Source: Gammaproteobacteria bacterium (GTDB lineage Bacteria > Actinomycetota > Acidimicrobiia > Spongiisociales > UBA4744). From it: a stretch of DNA of 45,213 bases. The notes under the pieces were generated by a model. The model did not search any database. It was given only the letters and a program-made list of their open reading frames with translations, and was not told where the DNA came from. Shown here in pieces: positions 16,531 through 24,835 of this stretch. Numbering within the stretch: position 1 is the first letter of the stretch; every line of letters begins with the position of its first letter. The stretch lies in contig JAACED010000011.1 in assembly GCA_011682695.1 (NCBI GenBank), positions 1 to 45,213 on the forward strand, in the 5' to 3' direction. The position numbers were made by a program, and so were the translations under genes.

Positions 16531-18465
16531 ATGAAACGCGAAATCGTTTTCGTGGCAGTGCTCATGACGGCTCTGACACTGGCAGCGTGCACAAGCGGGT
16601 CGACCTCCACGACTGTGAAGGCTCCTGTGACCACGTCGACAGCGGCACCGACGCCATCCACTACCACTACTGCCACTACTACCACTGCAGTAACTGCGGT
16701 CGCCCTTCGGACCGACTGTGAAACCTGTCATACGGACATCCACGAAACGTGGACCACAGGATCGCACGCAGATACCCAGCAAGACGTCGCAACCGAACTT
16801 GGTGAGGAGCGTGCCGGGCAGACTCCTGACGATGTGATTCACGGTGACGATCCTGAGAACTGTATTGCATGCCATGCCCCGACTGCCGGGGCGACCTTGA
16901 ATGGTGTCGAAGCTCTTCGTATGTTCTTCACGACGACCGATGGCGTGTTCACGAGCGACACAGCCGCCAAGGATGCATCGGAATGGCCGGCCGTTACCTG
17001 CACGGCCTGTCACGAAGTGGCTGACGACCACCCTCAAGAATCCATGCCCGTCATTGCCGCGTTCGATGCGACGACAGCGTCCTACACGGCAGTGGGCGGG
17101 GCGAGCGAACTGTGCGGGCAGTGCCATGGGACCCTCAGATTTCCCGAGACCGACCATCTGACCTACGACGACTGGAAGGCGGGATCGCATGCGGATACGC
17201 AGGCCGATGTGGCCGGTGAGCTGGCCTCCGAGCGTGCGGGGGAGACGCCGGTCGATGTGATCAGTGGTGATGATCCGGAGAACTGCATCGCATGTCACGG
17301 ACCATCGGCAGTTCTTGCCAACGGCGGCATGAGTGAACAGGACGCGATGGCCTATTTCTTCACCACCGACAACGGTCAATTCAGCTCAGCCACAACAAGT
17401 GCGCATTCTGAAGAGTGGCCGAGCGTCGGATGCGTGTCCTGCCACAACCCGCACAACCCGCGGCAGCCGGCGCTGCTGGATTCGTCGACCGGGGAGTACC
17501 TCGCGATGTCGAGTAGCTCGCAGCTCTGTGGCCAGTGTCACGGAAGTCTTCGCTTCGCCACGGATCATCTGACCTTCGACGCTTGGTCCTCGAGTTCGCA
17601 TGCGGCGACGCAAGCAGACGTCGCCGGCGAGCTGGCCTCCGAGCGTGCGGGGGAGACGCCGGTCGATGTGATCAGTGGTGATGATCCGGAGAACTGCATC
17701 GCATGTCACGGTCCCACGGCGGTCCTCGCCAACGGCGGTATGAGCGAGGCGGATGCACTCGCGTACTTCTTCACAACGGACGGCGGACAGTTCGGCGATG
17801 CGACGGCGCCCGACCACGCGTCGGAGTGGCCGAGTGTCGGCTGTTCGACCTGCCATGATCCCCACAACCCGACCCAGCGTTCGTTGTTCGAGTCGGCGAG
17901 TGGCGAGTACGTCGTCATGGCGGACGACTCGCAGCTGTGCGGGCAGTGTCACGGGAATCTGCGGTTCCCCGACACGGACCATCTCAGCTACAACGTCTTG
18001 ACAGGTACCGGCGGCATCGGTGTGCCCGATATCCGCACGATGCCGGGAGCGACTTGTACCAGCTGCCACATGTACACGAGTGACGTCGACGGGAGCAACT
18101 CGTCGATGCAGCATGGACACACATGGGCCATCATCACTCCCGAAGCGAACGGTGGGACCACTGCTTCGTGCAGCCAATGTCATACAGACTTCTCCAGCAG
18201 CGACGTCGAGGCGAAGATCACCGCATGGCAGGATGCATTCCAGTCGCTCGACGCAGTCGTGGCGGGAAAGGTGGCTGCCGCAAGTGAGGCCATGGTCGAT
18301 GTTGACGATGCGGACCTTCAGGCCAAGCTGGATGAGGCAGAGACCAACTTGGCGCTCGCGGAGGGCGACGAGAGCGGCGGGTTCCACAATCACGAGTATC
18401 TGATGGCCCTCCTTCGAGATGCGCAGGCAAGAGCCGAAGAGGTGCTGTCGGACTTGGGGAAGTAG
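16531..18465 (+). CDS. Twelve-heme c-type cytochrome lipoprotein with internal repeats
   Basis: A 644-residue exported cytochrome. The signal peptide ends in the lipobox LTLAAC (Cys20), followed by a Thr/Ala/Pro linker and 12 CxxCH sites. Three tandem modules of about 137-141 residues each begin with SHADTQADV-like sequence and contain three hemes (CIACH, a variable CxxCH, then CGQCHGxLRF). The modules are flanked by CETCH at the front and CTSCH and CSQCH at the back. The C terminus is a helical HNHEYLMALL segment, as in ammonia-forming-nitrite-reductase-like multiheme proteins. AAGGAGT precedes the ATG. It should be lipid-anchored outside the membrane and carry electrons; no active-site heme variant is visible. 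The 189-bp region upstream holds the inverted pair CCGTACG/CGTACGG (about 16343 and 16434) but no clear operator. Confidence 0.9.
   Translation: MKREIVFVAVLMTALTLAACTSGSTSTTVKAPVTTSTAAPTPSTTTTATTTTAVTAVALRTDCETCHTDIHETWTTGSHADTQQDVATELGEERAGQTPDDVIHGDDPENCIACHAPTAGATLNGVEALRMFFTTTDGVFTSDTAAKDASEWPAVTCTACHEVADDHPQESMPVIAAFDATTASYTAVGGASELCGQCHGTLRFPETDHLTYDDWKAGSHADTQADVAGELASERAGETPVDVISGDDPENCIACHGPSAVLANGGMSEQDAMAYFFTTDNGQFSSATTSAHSEEWPSVGCVSCHNPHNPRQPALLDSSTGEYLAMSSSSQLCGQCHGSLRFATDHLTFDAWSSSSHAATQADVAGELASERAGETPVDVISGDDPENCIACHGPTAVLANGGMSEADALAYFFTTDGGQFGDATAPDHASEWPSVGCSTCHDPHNPTQRSLFESASGEYVVMADDSQLCGQCHGNLRFPDTDHLSYNVLTGTGGIGVPDIRTMPGATCTSCHMYTSDVDGSNSSMQHGHTWAIITPEANGGTTASCSQCHTDFSSSDVEAKITAWQDAFQSLDAVVAGKVAAASEAMVDVDDADLQAKLDEAETNLALAEGDESGGFHNHEYLMALLRDAQARAEEVLSDLGK
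17218..17300 (+). repeat. 83-bp identical internal repeat, copy 1
   Basis: Base-for-base identical to 17629-17711, 411 bp (137 codons) downstream in the same frame. It encodes the segment from ELASERAGETPV to the CIACHG heme site. Synonymous sites are also identical, unlike the flanking module sequence, which implies recent duplication or gene conversion. Confidence 0.9.
17629..17711 (+). repeat. 83-bp identical internal repeat, copy 2
   Basis: Second copy of the 83-bp perfect repeat in the 12-heme cytochrome gene. The corresponding part of the first module (around 16795-16875) is related at protein level but clearly diverged in DNA. Confidence 0.9.
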
Positions 18466-18470
18466 ACGGA

Positions 18471-18513
18471 GGGCGAGCTGAGGGGCCTCGCGAAGCTCCT
18501 CAGCTCAGCGCCC
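18471..18513. terminator. Hairpin between convergent genes
   Basis: GGGCGAGCTGAGG (18471-18483) pairs with CCTCAGCTCAGCGCCC (18498-18513), leaving a small bulge. It lies just after the 12-heme cytochrome stop and before the end of the convergent cNMP-domain gene. It probably terminates both, although no long T-run follows. Confidence 0.65.
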
Positions 18514-18529
18514 TTGTCCCGCGCAGGGA

Positions 18530-19012
18530 TCAACCCTGTGAGATCAGCCCTGGGCGGATTCGGCTGCGGATCTGTTCGCGTGCCGCGGCGAGGCGTTCAG
18601 CAAGCATATGGGTAAATCTCACCAGGAGGCGGAGTCCGACAGCCGGGTTCTCCTCGAAGGCCTCCCAGAGCTCGGCGACAGGCATGACGACGAATTCGGA
18701 GTCCTCCATGCAGACAGCGCTGAATGGATGTACGGCATCGTCCGCGGTGGCTAGCGCAGAAGCCCCAATCACCTCGCCCGGCTGGCCGACCACATTCATG
18801 AGGATGTCCTCCCCCCCGTGGATGGGATGCTGGCGATTCGCAACCATGCCGGTGACGAGCACGAGCAGGGTGTCGGAAGGGGAGCCTTCCTCGAATACGC
18901 GTTCACCGGTCTTGGCTGTCAGCAGGTTGGTGTGAGGTGCGAGCACGGCGATCGCTTCGTCATCGAGGGAGCGGAAGAACGGCAGGGTCTTGAGTTCGGC
19001 AGGATCGATCAT
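18530..19012 (-). CDS. Cyclic-nucleotide-binding-domain protein lacking a DNA-binding domain
   Basis: A 160-residue protein with a single cNMP-binding (Crp-type) beta-roll: FFRSLDDEAIAVLAPHTN, GERVFEEGSPSDTLLVLVTGMV and the GEVIGASALA phosphate-cassette region. The Arg that contacts the cyclic phosphate in Crp/PKA is not visible (the position reads DDAVHPFSA), so nucleotide binding is doubtful. It ends after the dimerisation helix (LAERLAAAREQIRSR) and has no helix-turn-helix, so it is not a complete Crp/Fnr regulator. GGAGGAG precedes the ATG. It is convergent with the 12-heme cytochrome and 12 bp upstream of the fhs stop on the same strand. Confidence 0.85.
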   Translation of the reverse strand: MIDPAELKTLPFFRSLDDEAIAVLAPHTNLLTAKTGERVFEEGSPSDTLLVLVTGMVANRQHPIHGGEDILMNVVGQPGEVIGASALATADDAVHPFSAVCMEDSEFVVMPVAELWEAFEENPAVGLRLLVRFTHMLAERLAAAREQIRSRIRPGLISQG

Positions 19013-19024
19013 GGTTTCTCCTCC

Positions 19025-20752
19025 TCAGAAAAGGCCTCGCACTTTGCCGGTTTCTGTGTCGATGTCGACGTTCTCGAACGCCGGTCTACTCGGTAGCCCC
19101 GGCATGGTCCTCATCGTTCCGCACAGTGGATACAGGAAGCCGGCTCCCACGCTGGCTCTGATATCTCGCACCGGAAGGCGGAAGTGCTGTGGCACGCCCT
19201 TGGCGTTGGGGTCGTGGCTGAGACTCAGATGCGTCTTGGCCATGCAGATCGGCAGGTTGTCGTAGCCGAGCTTCGTGTAGAGCTTGACCTTCTTTTCCGC
19301 TGCGTCCATGAAGTCGACTCCGTCGGCTCCATAGACTCGTGTGGCGATCAATTCGATCTTGTCCCGGATCGGCATGTCGAGTGGATACAGGAACTTGAAA
19401 TCTTTCGGCTGCTCGGCTGCCTTGACGACAGCCGCGGCAAGATCCTTGGCGCCCTCGCCACCGCGAGCCCAGTGGTCGGTCATGACCGCGTCTTCCGCTC
19501 CTTCCTCGATGGCAATCTTTCTCAGGAGCTCGACTTCCCGGTCCGTGTCAGTGTGGAAATGGTTGATCGCCACGACCACCGGCACGCCAAAGGCGCGGGC
19601 GATCTTGATGTGCACAACAAGGTTGGCGGCACCAGCTTCCAACGCTGGAAGGTTCTCGGTCGTCAGCTCGGGAGGCAGAGACCTCCCGGCGATCACCCTG
19701 CCCAGCCCGCCGTGCATCTTCAGTGCACGGATCGTTGCCACGACCACGACCACGTCGGGGGTCAGTCCGCTGGCACGGCACTTGATGTCCATGAACTTCT
19801 CCATCCCGATGTCGGAGCCGAATCCAGATTCGGTTACGACGTAGTCGGCGAGCCTCAGCGCGATCTGATCGGCCACGATGCTGGAGTTGCCGTGCGCGAT
19901 GTTGGCGAATGGACCCGTATGCACGAGGACCGGCGTGTGCTCGAGGGTCTGCATCAGCGTGGGCATCAGGGCATCTTTCAGCAGTACCGCCATCGCTCCT
20001 GCGACCTTGAGGTCCTCTGCGGTGATCGGGTTACCGCCGAATGTTGTGCCGATCACGATACGGCCGAGTCGCTCGCGTAAGTCGGCGAGTCCGGTCGAGA
20101 GAGCGAGGATCGCCATGACTTCCGACGCAACCGCGATGTCGTACATTGACTCGCGCGGATAACCGTTGGGCTTACCTCCGAGGCCGATGACGACTTTGCG
20201 TAACGCCCTGTCGTTGAGATCAATGACACGGCCCCACGTGACGGAGAAGGGGTTGAGATCGAGCTGGTTTCCGTGAGTGAGATGGTTGTCGATCGCCGCG
20301 GCAAGCAGGTTGTGGGCAATTGAGACGGCGTGGATGTCGCCGGTCAGATGCAGGTTGAAGTCCTCCATGGGGATCACCTGGCTGTAGCCCCCACCGGCGG
20401 CGCCGCCTTTGATACCGAACGTCGGGCCCATGCTCGGCTGACGCAGCGTTGTGAACACAGAATGTCCGAGACGGCCGAGACCTTGGCTGAGCCCGACGGC
20501 GGTAGTGGTCTTTCCTTCACCAAGTGGAGTCGGGGTGATGGCCGTGATGTCGATGTACTTACCCATCGGCCGGTCGGAGAACTTCTCACGAACGTCGAGG
20601 TGCACTTTGGCTTTGTACATGCCGTACAGGTCGAGATCATCCAGGCCGAGTCCGACGCGGGCGGCAATGTCGAGGATCGGATCGAGAGGGGCCTCTTGAG
20701 CGATGTCCAGGTCGGTCGGGACGGGGGTGTGGGGCTGGAGGTAGGAACTCAA
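19025..20752 (-). CDS. fhs: Formate-tetrahydrofolate ligase
   Basis: A 575-residue enzyme that makes 10-formyl-THF from formate, THF and ATP, feeding one-carbon metabolism or the methyl branch of acetyl-CoA synthesis. Signature segments are TPTPLGEGKTTTAVGLSQGL (ATP site), RQPSMGPTFGIKGGAAGGGY, the GFGSDIGMEKFMDIKCR motif and KTHLSLSHDPNAKG. Length is normal. The start is a TTG at 20752 with AGAGGAG upstream. It heads a minus-strand pair with the cNMP-domain protein. Folate-cycle partner genes (folD, metF) are not adjacent. A 9-bp perfect hairpin lies in its 5' region. Confidence 0.96.
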   Translation of the reverse strand: MSSYLQPHTPVPTDLDIAQEAPLDPILDIAARVGLGLDDLDLYGMYKAKVHLDVREKFSDRPMGKYIDITAITPTPLGEGKTTTAVGLSQGLGRLGHSVFTTLRQPSMGPTFGIKGGAAGGGYSQVIPMEDFNLHLTGDIHAVSIAHNLLAAAIDNHLTHGNQLDLNPFSVTWGRVIDLNDRALRKVVIGLGGKPNGYPRESMYDIAVASEVMAILALSTGLADLRERLGRIVIGTTFGGNPITAEDLKVAGAMAVLLKDALMPTLMQTLEHTPVLVHTGPFANIAHGNSSIVADQIALRLADYVVTESGFGSDIGMEKFMDIKCRASGLTPDVVVVVATIRALKMHGGLGRVIAGRSLPPELTTENLPALEAGAANLVVHIKIARAFGVPVVVAINHFHTDTDREVELLRKIAIEEGAEDAVMTDHWARGGEGAKDLAAAVVKAAEQPKDFKFLYPLDMPIRDKIELIATRVYGADGVDFMDAAEKKVKLYTKLGYDNLPICMAKTHLSLSHDPNAKGVPQHFRLPVRDIRASVGAGFLYPLCGTMRTMPGLPSRPAFENVDIDTETGKVRGLF

Positions 20753-20873
20753 CGAATACTCCTCTCGAGGTCTGGTGGGGAGTCTATCGAAGCGGTGGTG
20801 TGTCGGATCCGTTGGTCGGCGCCGGCCTGTTTCTTTCCCCAGGTGGCCCCCCGGGGCGGACGCTGGGGGAGGT

Positions 20874-20897
20874 GTCCTCGGCGCTTTGGCCGAGGAC
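20874..20897. other. Hairpin in the fhs upstream region
   Basis: GTCCTCGGC and GCCGAGGAC form a perfect 9-bp stem around a 6-nt loop, about 120 bp upstream of the fhs start. It may terminate read-through from the NapC-type cytochrome operon (also minus strand) or be an mRNA leader structure. The rest of 20753-21052 is repeat copy D. Confidence 0.45.
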
Positions 20898-20934
20898 GGA
20901 GGGGGCCCGGAGAGGTGACGCTCGCTGATTGACG

Positions 20935-21030
20935 CGAGGCTGCTACGTTCGAGCCGCTGCTCCCGCCCCGCGGTCTTGTACGGTGCTGCGTCGCGATACG
21001 AAGTACAAAGTACAAGATACGTGTCTACGC
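20935..21030 (+). repeat. Dispersed intergenic repeat, copy D
   Basis: It contains CCCGCCCCGCGGTCTTG and GCTGCGTCGCGATACGAAGT with GTACAAAGTAC continuation. The match with copy A covers about 45 bp with few differences, including the CCGCCCCGC(A/G)GTCTTG block. The terminal GAGCGAAGCGAGC of A and C is missing here. Confidence 0.7.
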
Positions 21031-21052
21031 ACCGGCATCACTCAACAGCGTT

Positions 21053-22696
21053 CTAATACCCCTCTTGCGGAGTGTGGCAGTCCGTGCAACGGATCTCCTG
21101 CCACTGTTTGCCGATATCTACCGGATGCTGGAACTCGAGCCCGAGGAGATCGTTGTCCAGCTCCGATGTGTCAGTGGAGGGACCCTGGGCAACAATCGTG
21201 TGACATGTGTCACACGCCCCGGTGATCTTCTCCCCGGTGTCGGAGACCTTGTCGGAGCCGTGACAGCGGAAGCAGCCCACATTGACGAAGTGGCTGAGGT
21301 TATTGAGGTGGGACCGGTAGTCGGTCTTCATCGTGGGAAAGAAATTGTTTTCGTAGACACGAATGAGTGCATCCGAGGCGGCTTCGATCTTGTCCCGGAG
21401 TTCGTCGACCCGGTCTGGATACACTTGCTCGTAGTAGGCGAGCAACGTGGAACGGATCTTCTCGGCGGCCTCTTCCTGCGAGGTGTACGTCGTGTTGAGA
21501 AGGTCCAGGCCGACCCGTCGCACGTATGGCAGATCCGTCGAGATGGTCCCACGAGCGAGCTCCTGGTTGATTGCCACCGCCGGCGGTAGGAACAGATGAC
21601 TGGGCCGGTTGTGGCAATCCATGCAGTCGAACACCCTGAACTCGGTCTCGGGATCGTCGGGGTCGGGGTAGCCCGATGCCGACGGGTCTTTGTACACCGT
21701 GACGGTGCCGTCGTCGCGGGTCACGCGGACCCACGGGATCACCTGGCGTTTCTCGTCGGCCGCCAGATACTCGATCTTCTTGCCGATGAGCATGTGCCAG
21801 TGGATCCCTTCCTGGGAGCCGGTACGCGTGTTGCTGCCACCGATGTTCACCAGCAGACTGATCGTCCACGGCGAGTTCTGCTGGTCGGTCCGGTAGTAGC
21901 GGCGCGTGACGAGCTTGCGTCCGTAGAACTGATTCGGCCAATGGCACGTTTCACAGGTTTGCTGAGCAGGGCGCAGGTTCTCGACGGGCGTTGGGATCGG
22001 CCGAGGGTAGGAATTCGTCAGAGTGGCCACGACCTGGCGCATCCCATCGATCTTTGACCGCACCCAGAATGATGTTCCAGAACCGATGTGGCATTCGACA
22101 CATAGGACTCTCGCGTGTGGTGAGTGTTCGTAGGTGACGGCCTCGGGTTTCATCACCTTGTGACATGTCTGTCCGCAGAACGCGACCGAGTCTGTTGCCT
22201 CATAGCCTTTGAAGCCGCTCCAACCGACCACCAGAAACACCAGGGCTCCGACACCGAGAAAGACCCAGAGGCTACGCATGTACCTCGGGTTCGAGGGCTC
22301 GACACGAAACGTGAACTGCACCTTTTGGCCGCGACGCTTCGCGTTCATCACCTGTCGTCGAATCGCAAGAAGGAAGATGACGGCGCCCATGAGGACCACG
22401 GACGGCATCGCGACGTAGGTCACGAGGGAGCGGTAGGTGTTGTGGCCTCCAGAGGTCATGTCGATGGCCACGAGCACCAGGAGCATCAAGCTGCCTGCAA
22501 CCATGATGGCGCCGCCCACTCCCGCCAGTGGATGCCGGTACAGGCTTCGCGTCTCGACGGTTGGCTCGGCATCGCTCGGGGATGGAGGGTCGGCCGGGAC
22601 AGGGGATGGGTTGGCGGACGGTTGTCCAGGCGGACCGATGGAGGGTTCGCCGGGTGTGCCGGCGTCGGGCTCGTCCGGGGGTCTCACTTCAGACAC
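21053..22696 (-). CDS. NapC/NirT-type multiheme cytochrome c (6 CxxCH + 1 CX3CH)
   Basis: A 547-residue membrane cytochrome. A proline-rich cytoplasmic N terminus (about 55 residues) precedes two hydrophobic helices around residues 57-80 and 90-112 and a third (WVFLGVGALVFLVVGW) that leads into the heme domain. The first heme site is FCGQTCHKVM, a CX3CH motif, followed by CVECH, CETCH, CMDCH, CFRCH, CDTCH and CTDCH. NapC/NirT proteins take electrons from (mena)quinol and pass them to exported cytochromes. GTG start with GGAGG upstream. It is the last gene of a three-gene operon, 107 bp after the cytochrome b gene. Confidence 0.87.
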   Translation of the reverse strand: MSEVRPPDEPDAGTPGEPSIGPPGQPSANPSPVPADPPSPSDAEPTVETRSLYRHPLAGVGGAIMVAGSLMLLVLVAIDMTSGGHNTYRSLVTYVAMPSVVLMGAVIFLLAIRRQVMNAKRRGQKVQFTFRVEPSNPRYMRSLWVFLGVGALVFLVVGWSGFKGYEATDSVAFCGQTCHKVMKPEAVTYEHSPHARVLCVECHIGSGTSFWVRSKIDGMRQVVATLTNSYPRPIPTPVENLRPAQQTCETCHWPNQFYGRKLVTRRYYRTDQQNSPWTISLLVNIGGSNTRTGSQEGIHWHMLIGKKIEYLAADEKRQVIPWVRVTRDDGTVTVYKDPSASGYPDPDDPETEFRVFDCMDCHNRPSHLFLPPAVAINQELARGTISTDLPYVRRVGLDLLNTTYTSQEEAAEKIRSTLLAYYEQVYPDRVDELRDKIEAASDALIRVYENNFFPTMKTDYRSHLNNLSHFVNVGCFRCHGSDKVSDTGEKITGACDTCHTIVAQGPSTDTSELDNDLLGLEFQHPVDIGKQWQEIRCTDCHTPQEGY

Positions 22697-22803
22697 CGAG
22701 TTCCTCCCTCAAGTAGCAGCGAGCGCCGGAATGCCGGGAAAGATATGGCGGTCGGTTCTGAATCATGGAGTCCTTCAGCCCGAAAAGCAACCCGGCGCAA
22801 CCG

Positions 22804-23706
22804 TCAAGGTGCCGTGCTGTCCGAGGTTGGCAGTTCGGGCAGCGCAGATGGATTGTATGGCACATAGATCTCGACAGGGGTGGCAGGAGGCGGAATTGTC
22901 TCGATCGCCACCTGTTTGTATGTGAGGAACACCACGACAACGGCGGCAAACGCGATGGCGATCACGCTGTAGACGGCGAAGAATACCCTTCGTCTCTTTC
23001 GCAGAACCTCAGGAGGCACCGGCGGCACTGGCGGAGCACCGGCCTTGATCTTGGCCAGCTCGGCGGGATGCTCCTCGAGCATCTCTTCCTCGGTCAGGTA
23101 CCCGTCGAACATGCTTCGGTTCAGGTGTCGCAGATGCACGTGATAGGTGTGCCACACGAGGATTGCCAGGACCGCGAGGATGGCTTCACCACCATGCACC
23201 GCCTTTGCCGCCGGAATGAACTCGCCGGGAAGGAGGGCGGTCGTGGAGATGGGGTTCCACATCATCAGGCCGGTGGCCACCATGACGATGGTTCCCCAGA
23301 TGATGGACCAGTATTCCATCTTCTCGTCGAACGTGAACTTGCCCTGGATGGGGGGATCGGAGCGAAGACCAAGGCGGTAGGCCACTTGCTGCACGGCTGC
23401 ACGAGCGTCGTCGAGCCCTGGGAGCATCTCCTGCCCGATCCGAAGCACGAAGAATCGATAGCCTGCCGTGCCGATGTGATACACGGTGGCGACGAGGACG
23501 ATTACGGCGAACGAATGATGGATGAGCCGCGTGGTGTTGATCCCCCCAAGCGCGCCAATGATCGCCTTCGAGAACCATCCCTCAGCCCACATCTGCACGA
23601 GGCCGGTGAAGGCGAGACCGGTGAAAGCGAGTGCCTGTGCCCAGTGTTCGACACGATCGGAGACCGAGAATCGCCGATAGCGGGGTTGGGTTGTGACCTC
23701 AGACAT
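22804..23706 (-). CDS. Cytochrome b (formate dehydrogenase gamma/HydC-like membrane subunit)
   Basis: A 300-residue membrane protein of the cytochrome b561/FdnI-like family that binds two hemes b and exchanges electrons with quinone. Candidate heme-ligand histidines lie in RVEHWAQALAFTG, TRLIHHSFAVIVLVATVYH and the C-terminal VHGGEAILAVLAILVWHTYH helix. Four core helices are followed by a linker and a further C-terminal helix (FFAVYSVIAIAFAAVVVVFL). The ATG at 23706 overlaps the 9-heme cytochrome stop by 8 nt, showing tight coupling. No dehydrogenase catalytic subunit is nearby, so its partner is most likely the adjacent multiheme protein. Confidence 0.85.
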   Translation of the reverse strand: MSEVTTQPRYRRFSVSDRVEHWAQALAFTGLAFTGLVQMWAEGWFSKAIIGALGGINTTRLIHHSFAVIVLVATVYHIGTAGYRFFVLRIGQEMLPGLDDARAAVQQVAYRLGLRSDPPIQGKFTFDEKMEYWSIIWGTIVMVATGLMMWNPISTTALLPGEFIPAAKAVHGGEAILAVLAILVWHTYHVHLRHLNRSMFDGYLTEEEMLEEHPAELAKIKAGAPPVPPVPPEVLRKRRRVFFAVYSVIAIAFAAVVVVFLTYKQVAIETIPPPATPVEIYVPYNPSALPELPTSDSTAP

Positions 23707-24835
23707 CTCGCACCTCACGTCGGGTTCTTCGCCTCTCCCTATAGCGGCCGACCACATCGATGATTACGTACAGCAGCATCCCTCCGATCACCGTCGGGAT
23801 GAGAATCCGGTAGAAGAGTTTCGCGTAGTAGACGAGTGGCCACTCCTCCGGAGTCGCCGTGTAATGGCTCATCCACGCCGTCGGAAAGTTGGCGTCGGCA
23901 TCGGGATGGCATCGTCGGCAGGTGGTGAGCAGGTTCGTCTTGTACACGGTGCTCGCCGGGTCGCCCGGCGGGATGATGTCATGCACACCGTGACAGGAGA
24001 CACAGACCGGTGTGTTGGTCTCCTGGCCTGGCGCCAGGTCCTCGAAGAGGATCACCGTCCTGCCGTGGAAATCCGCTACATAGGTGCTGAACACGTCCGT
24101 GCGAATTCCGTACTTGTCCATCATTTCCTTGTCCGCGTGGCACTTCTTGCAGATGAGCGGGGAGAACAGTCGGAAGGGAGAGTTGATGGGTCCTTCGATT
24201 TCGTGGATGCCGTGGCAGTCGGTGCAGGTGGGAACATCGGGATTGCCGTCGGTCAGTGCACTTCCGTGGACGCTCTCTTCATACCGGTCGTAGATCTCCG
24301 CGTGGCACTTTCGGCAAGTCTTGGGGATGTCTGCATGGGGGATGGGCGGGTTGATTACATAGTGAGGGTCGTGGCAGTCGGAGCAGACTGCGGCCTCCTC
24401 GATTCCTTGCTCTCTGGCCGCCGCGTGGACACCATCCGTCGTTTTGGTGGCCTGCTCGATGTGGCAGACGGTGCACGATTCGGACTGCTGGATCGCATAC
24501 TGTCGGAGGTTCTTGGCGGTCGGGGGATCGTGGGGGACAGACGTGACTTCCGTGTGACACAGAATGCACTTCATATTCCAGTACGCATGGATCGATGCGT
24601 GCCAGCGACTTTCGTCGATTGTCGTGTCGAGACGTTCACCCGATGGCAGTTCGGTGGAGAGCCCGGGCTTGTTGTGGCAACCGAGGCAGGTGCTGTTGTC
24701 CCATTGCGAGGTCCCGTAGCTGAGTCGTTCTTCCAGCGGGCTCTGTTCGGCACTCGCCGGCGCAGGGCGACCGGCAGTCACCATGAACAGCAGGGCGACG
24801 AAACACAGCAGCCCGAGAACCCTTCGATATCCCAT
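23699..24835 (-). CDS. Nine-heme c-type cytochrome with C-terminal membrane anchor
   Basis: About 378 residues. A Sec signal peptide (MGYRRVLGLLCFVALLF...ASA) precedes nine CxxCH sites (CLGCH, CILCH, CTVCH, CSDCH, CRKCH, CTDCH, CKKCH, CVSCH, CRRCH). A C-terminal helix (ILIPTVIGGMLLYVIIDVVG) with a basic cytoplasmic tail anchors it. It is first in the operon with cytochrome b and NapC-type genes; together they look like a quinol:cytochrome c oxidoreductase, comparable in logic to Cbc-type complexes of Geobacter (inference). ATG 24835 is preferred to TTG 24856 because the TTG lies inside the tandem repeat and GGAGGGG sits 4 nt before the ATG. Confidence 0.88.
   Translation of the reverse strand: MGYRRVLGLLCFVALLFMVTAGRPAPASAEQSPLEERLSYGTSQWDNSTCLGCHNKPGLSTELPSGERLDTTIDESRWHASIHAYWNMKCILCHTEVTSVPHDPPTAKNLRQYAIQQSESCTVCHIEQATKTTDGVHAAAREQGIEEAAVCSDCHDPHYVINPPIPHADIPKTCRKCHAEIYDRYEESVHGSALTDGNPDVPTCTDCHGIHEIEGPINSPFRLFSPLICKKCHADKEMMDKYGIRTDVFSTYVADFHGRTVILFEDLAPGQETNTPVCVSCHGVHDIIPPGDPASTVYKTNLLTTCRRCHPDADANFPTAWMSHYTATPEEWPLVYYAKLFYRILIPTVIGGMLLYVIIDVVGRYRERRRTRREVRDV

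Noticed and set aside
20330-20932. 200-codon plus-strand frame opposite fhs
   Set aside because: Antisense to a fully supported enzyme gene with no domain in its translation.
22804-23706. Formate dehydrogenase gamma subunit as a firm assignment
   Set aside because: The fold fits, but no FDH alpha or beta subunit is present, so the name was kept at family level.
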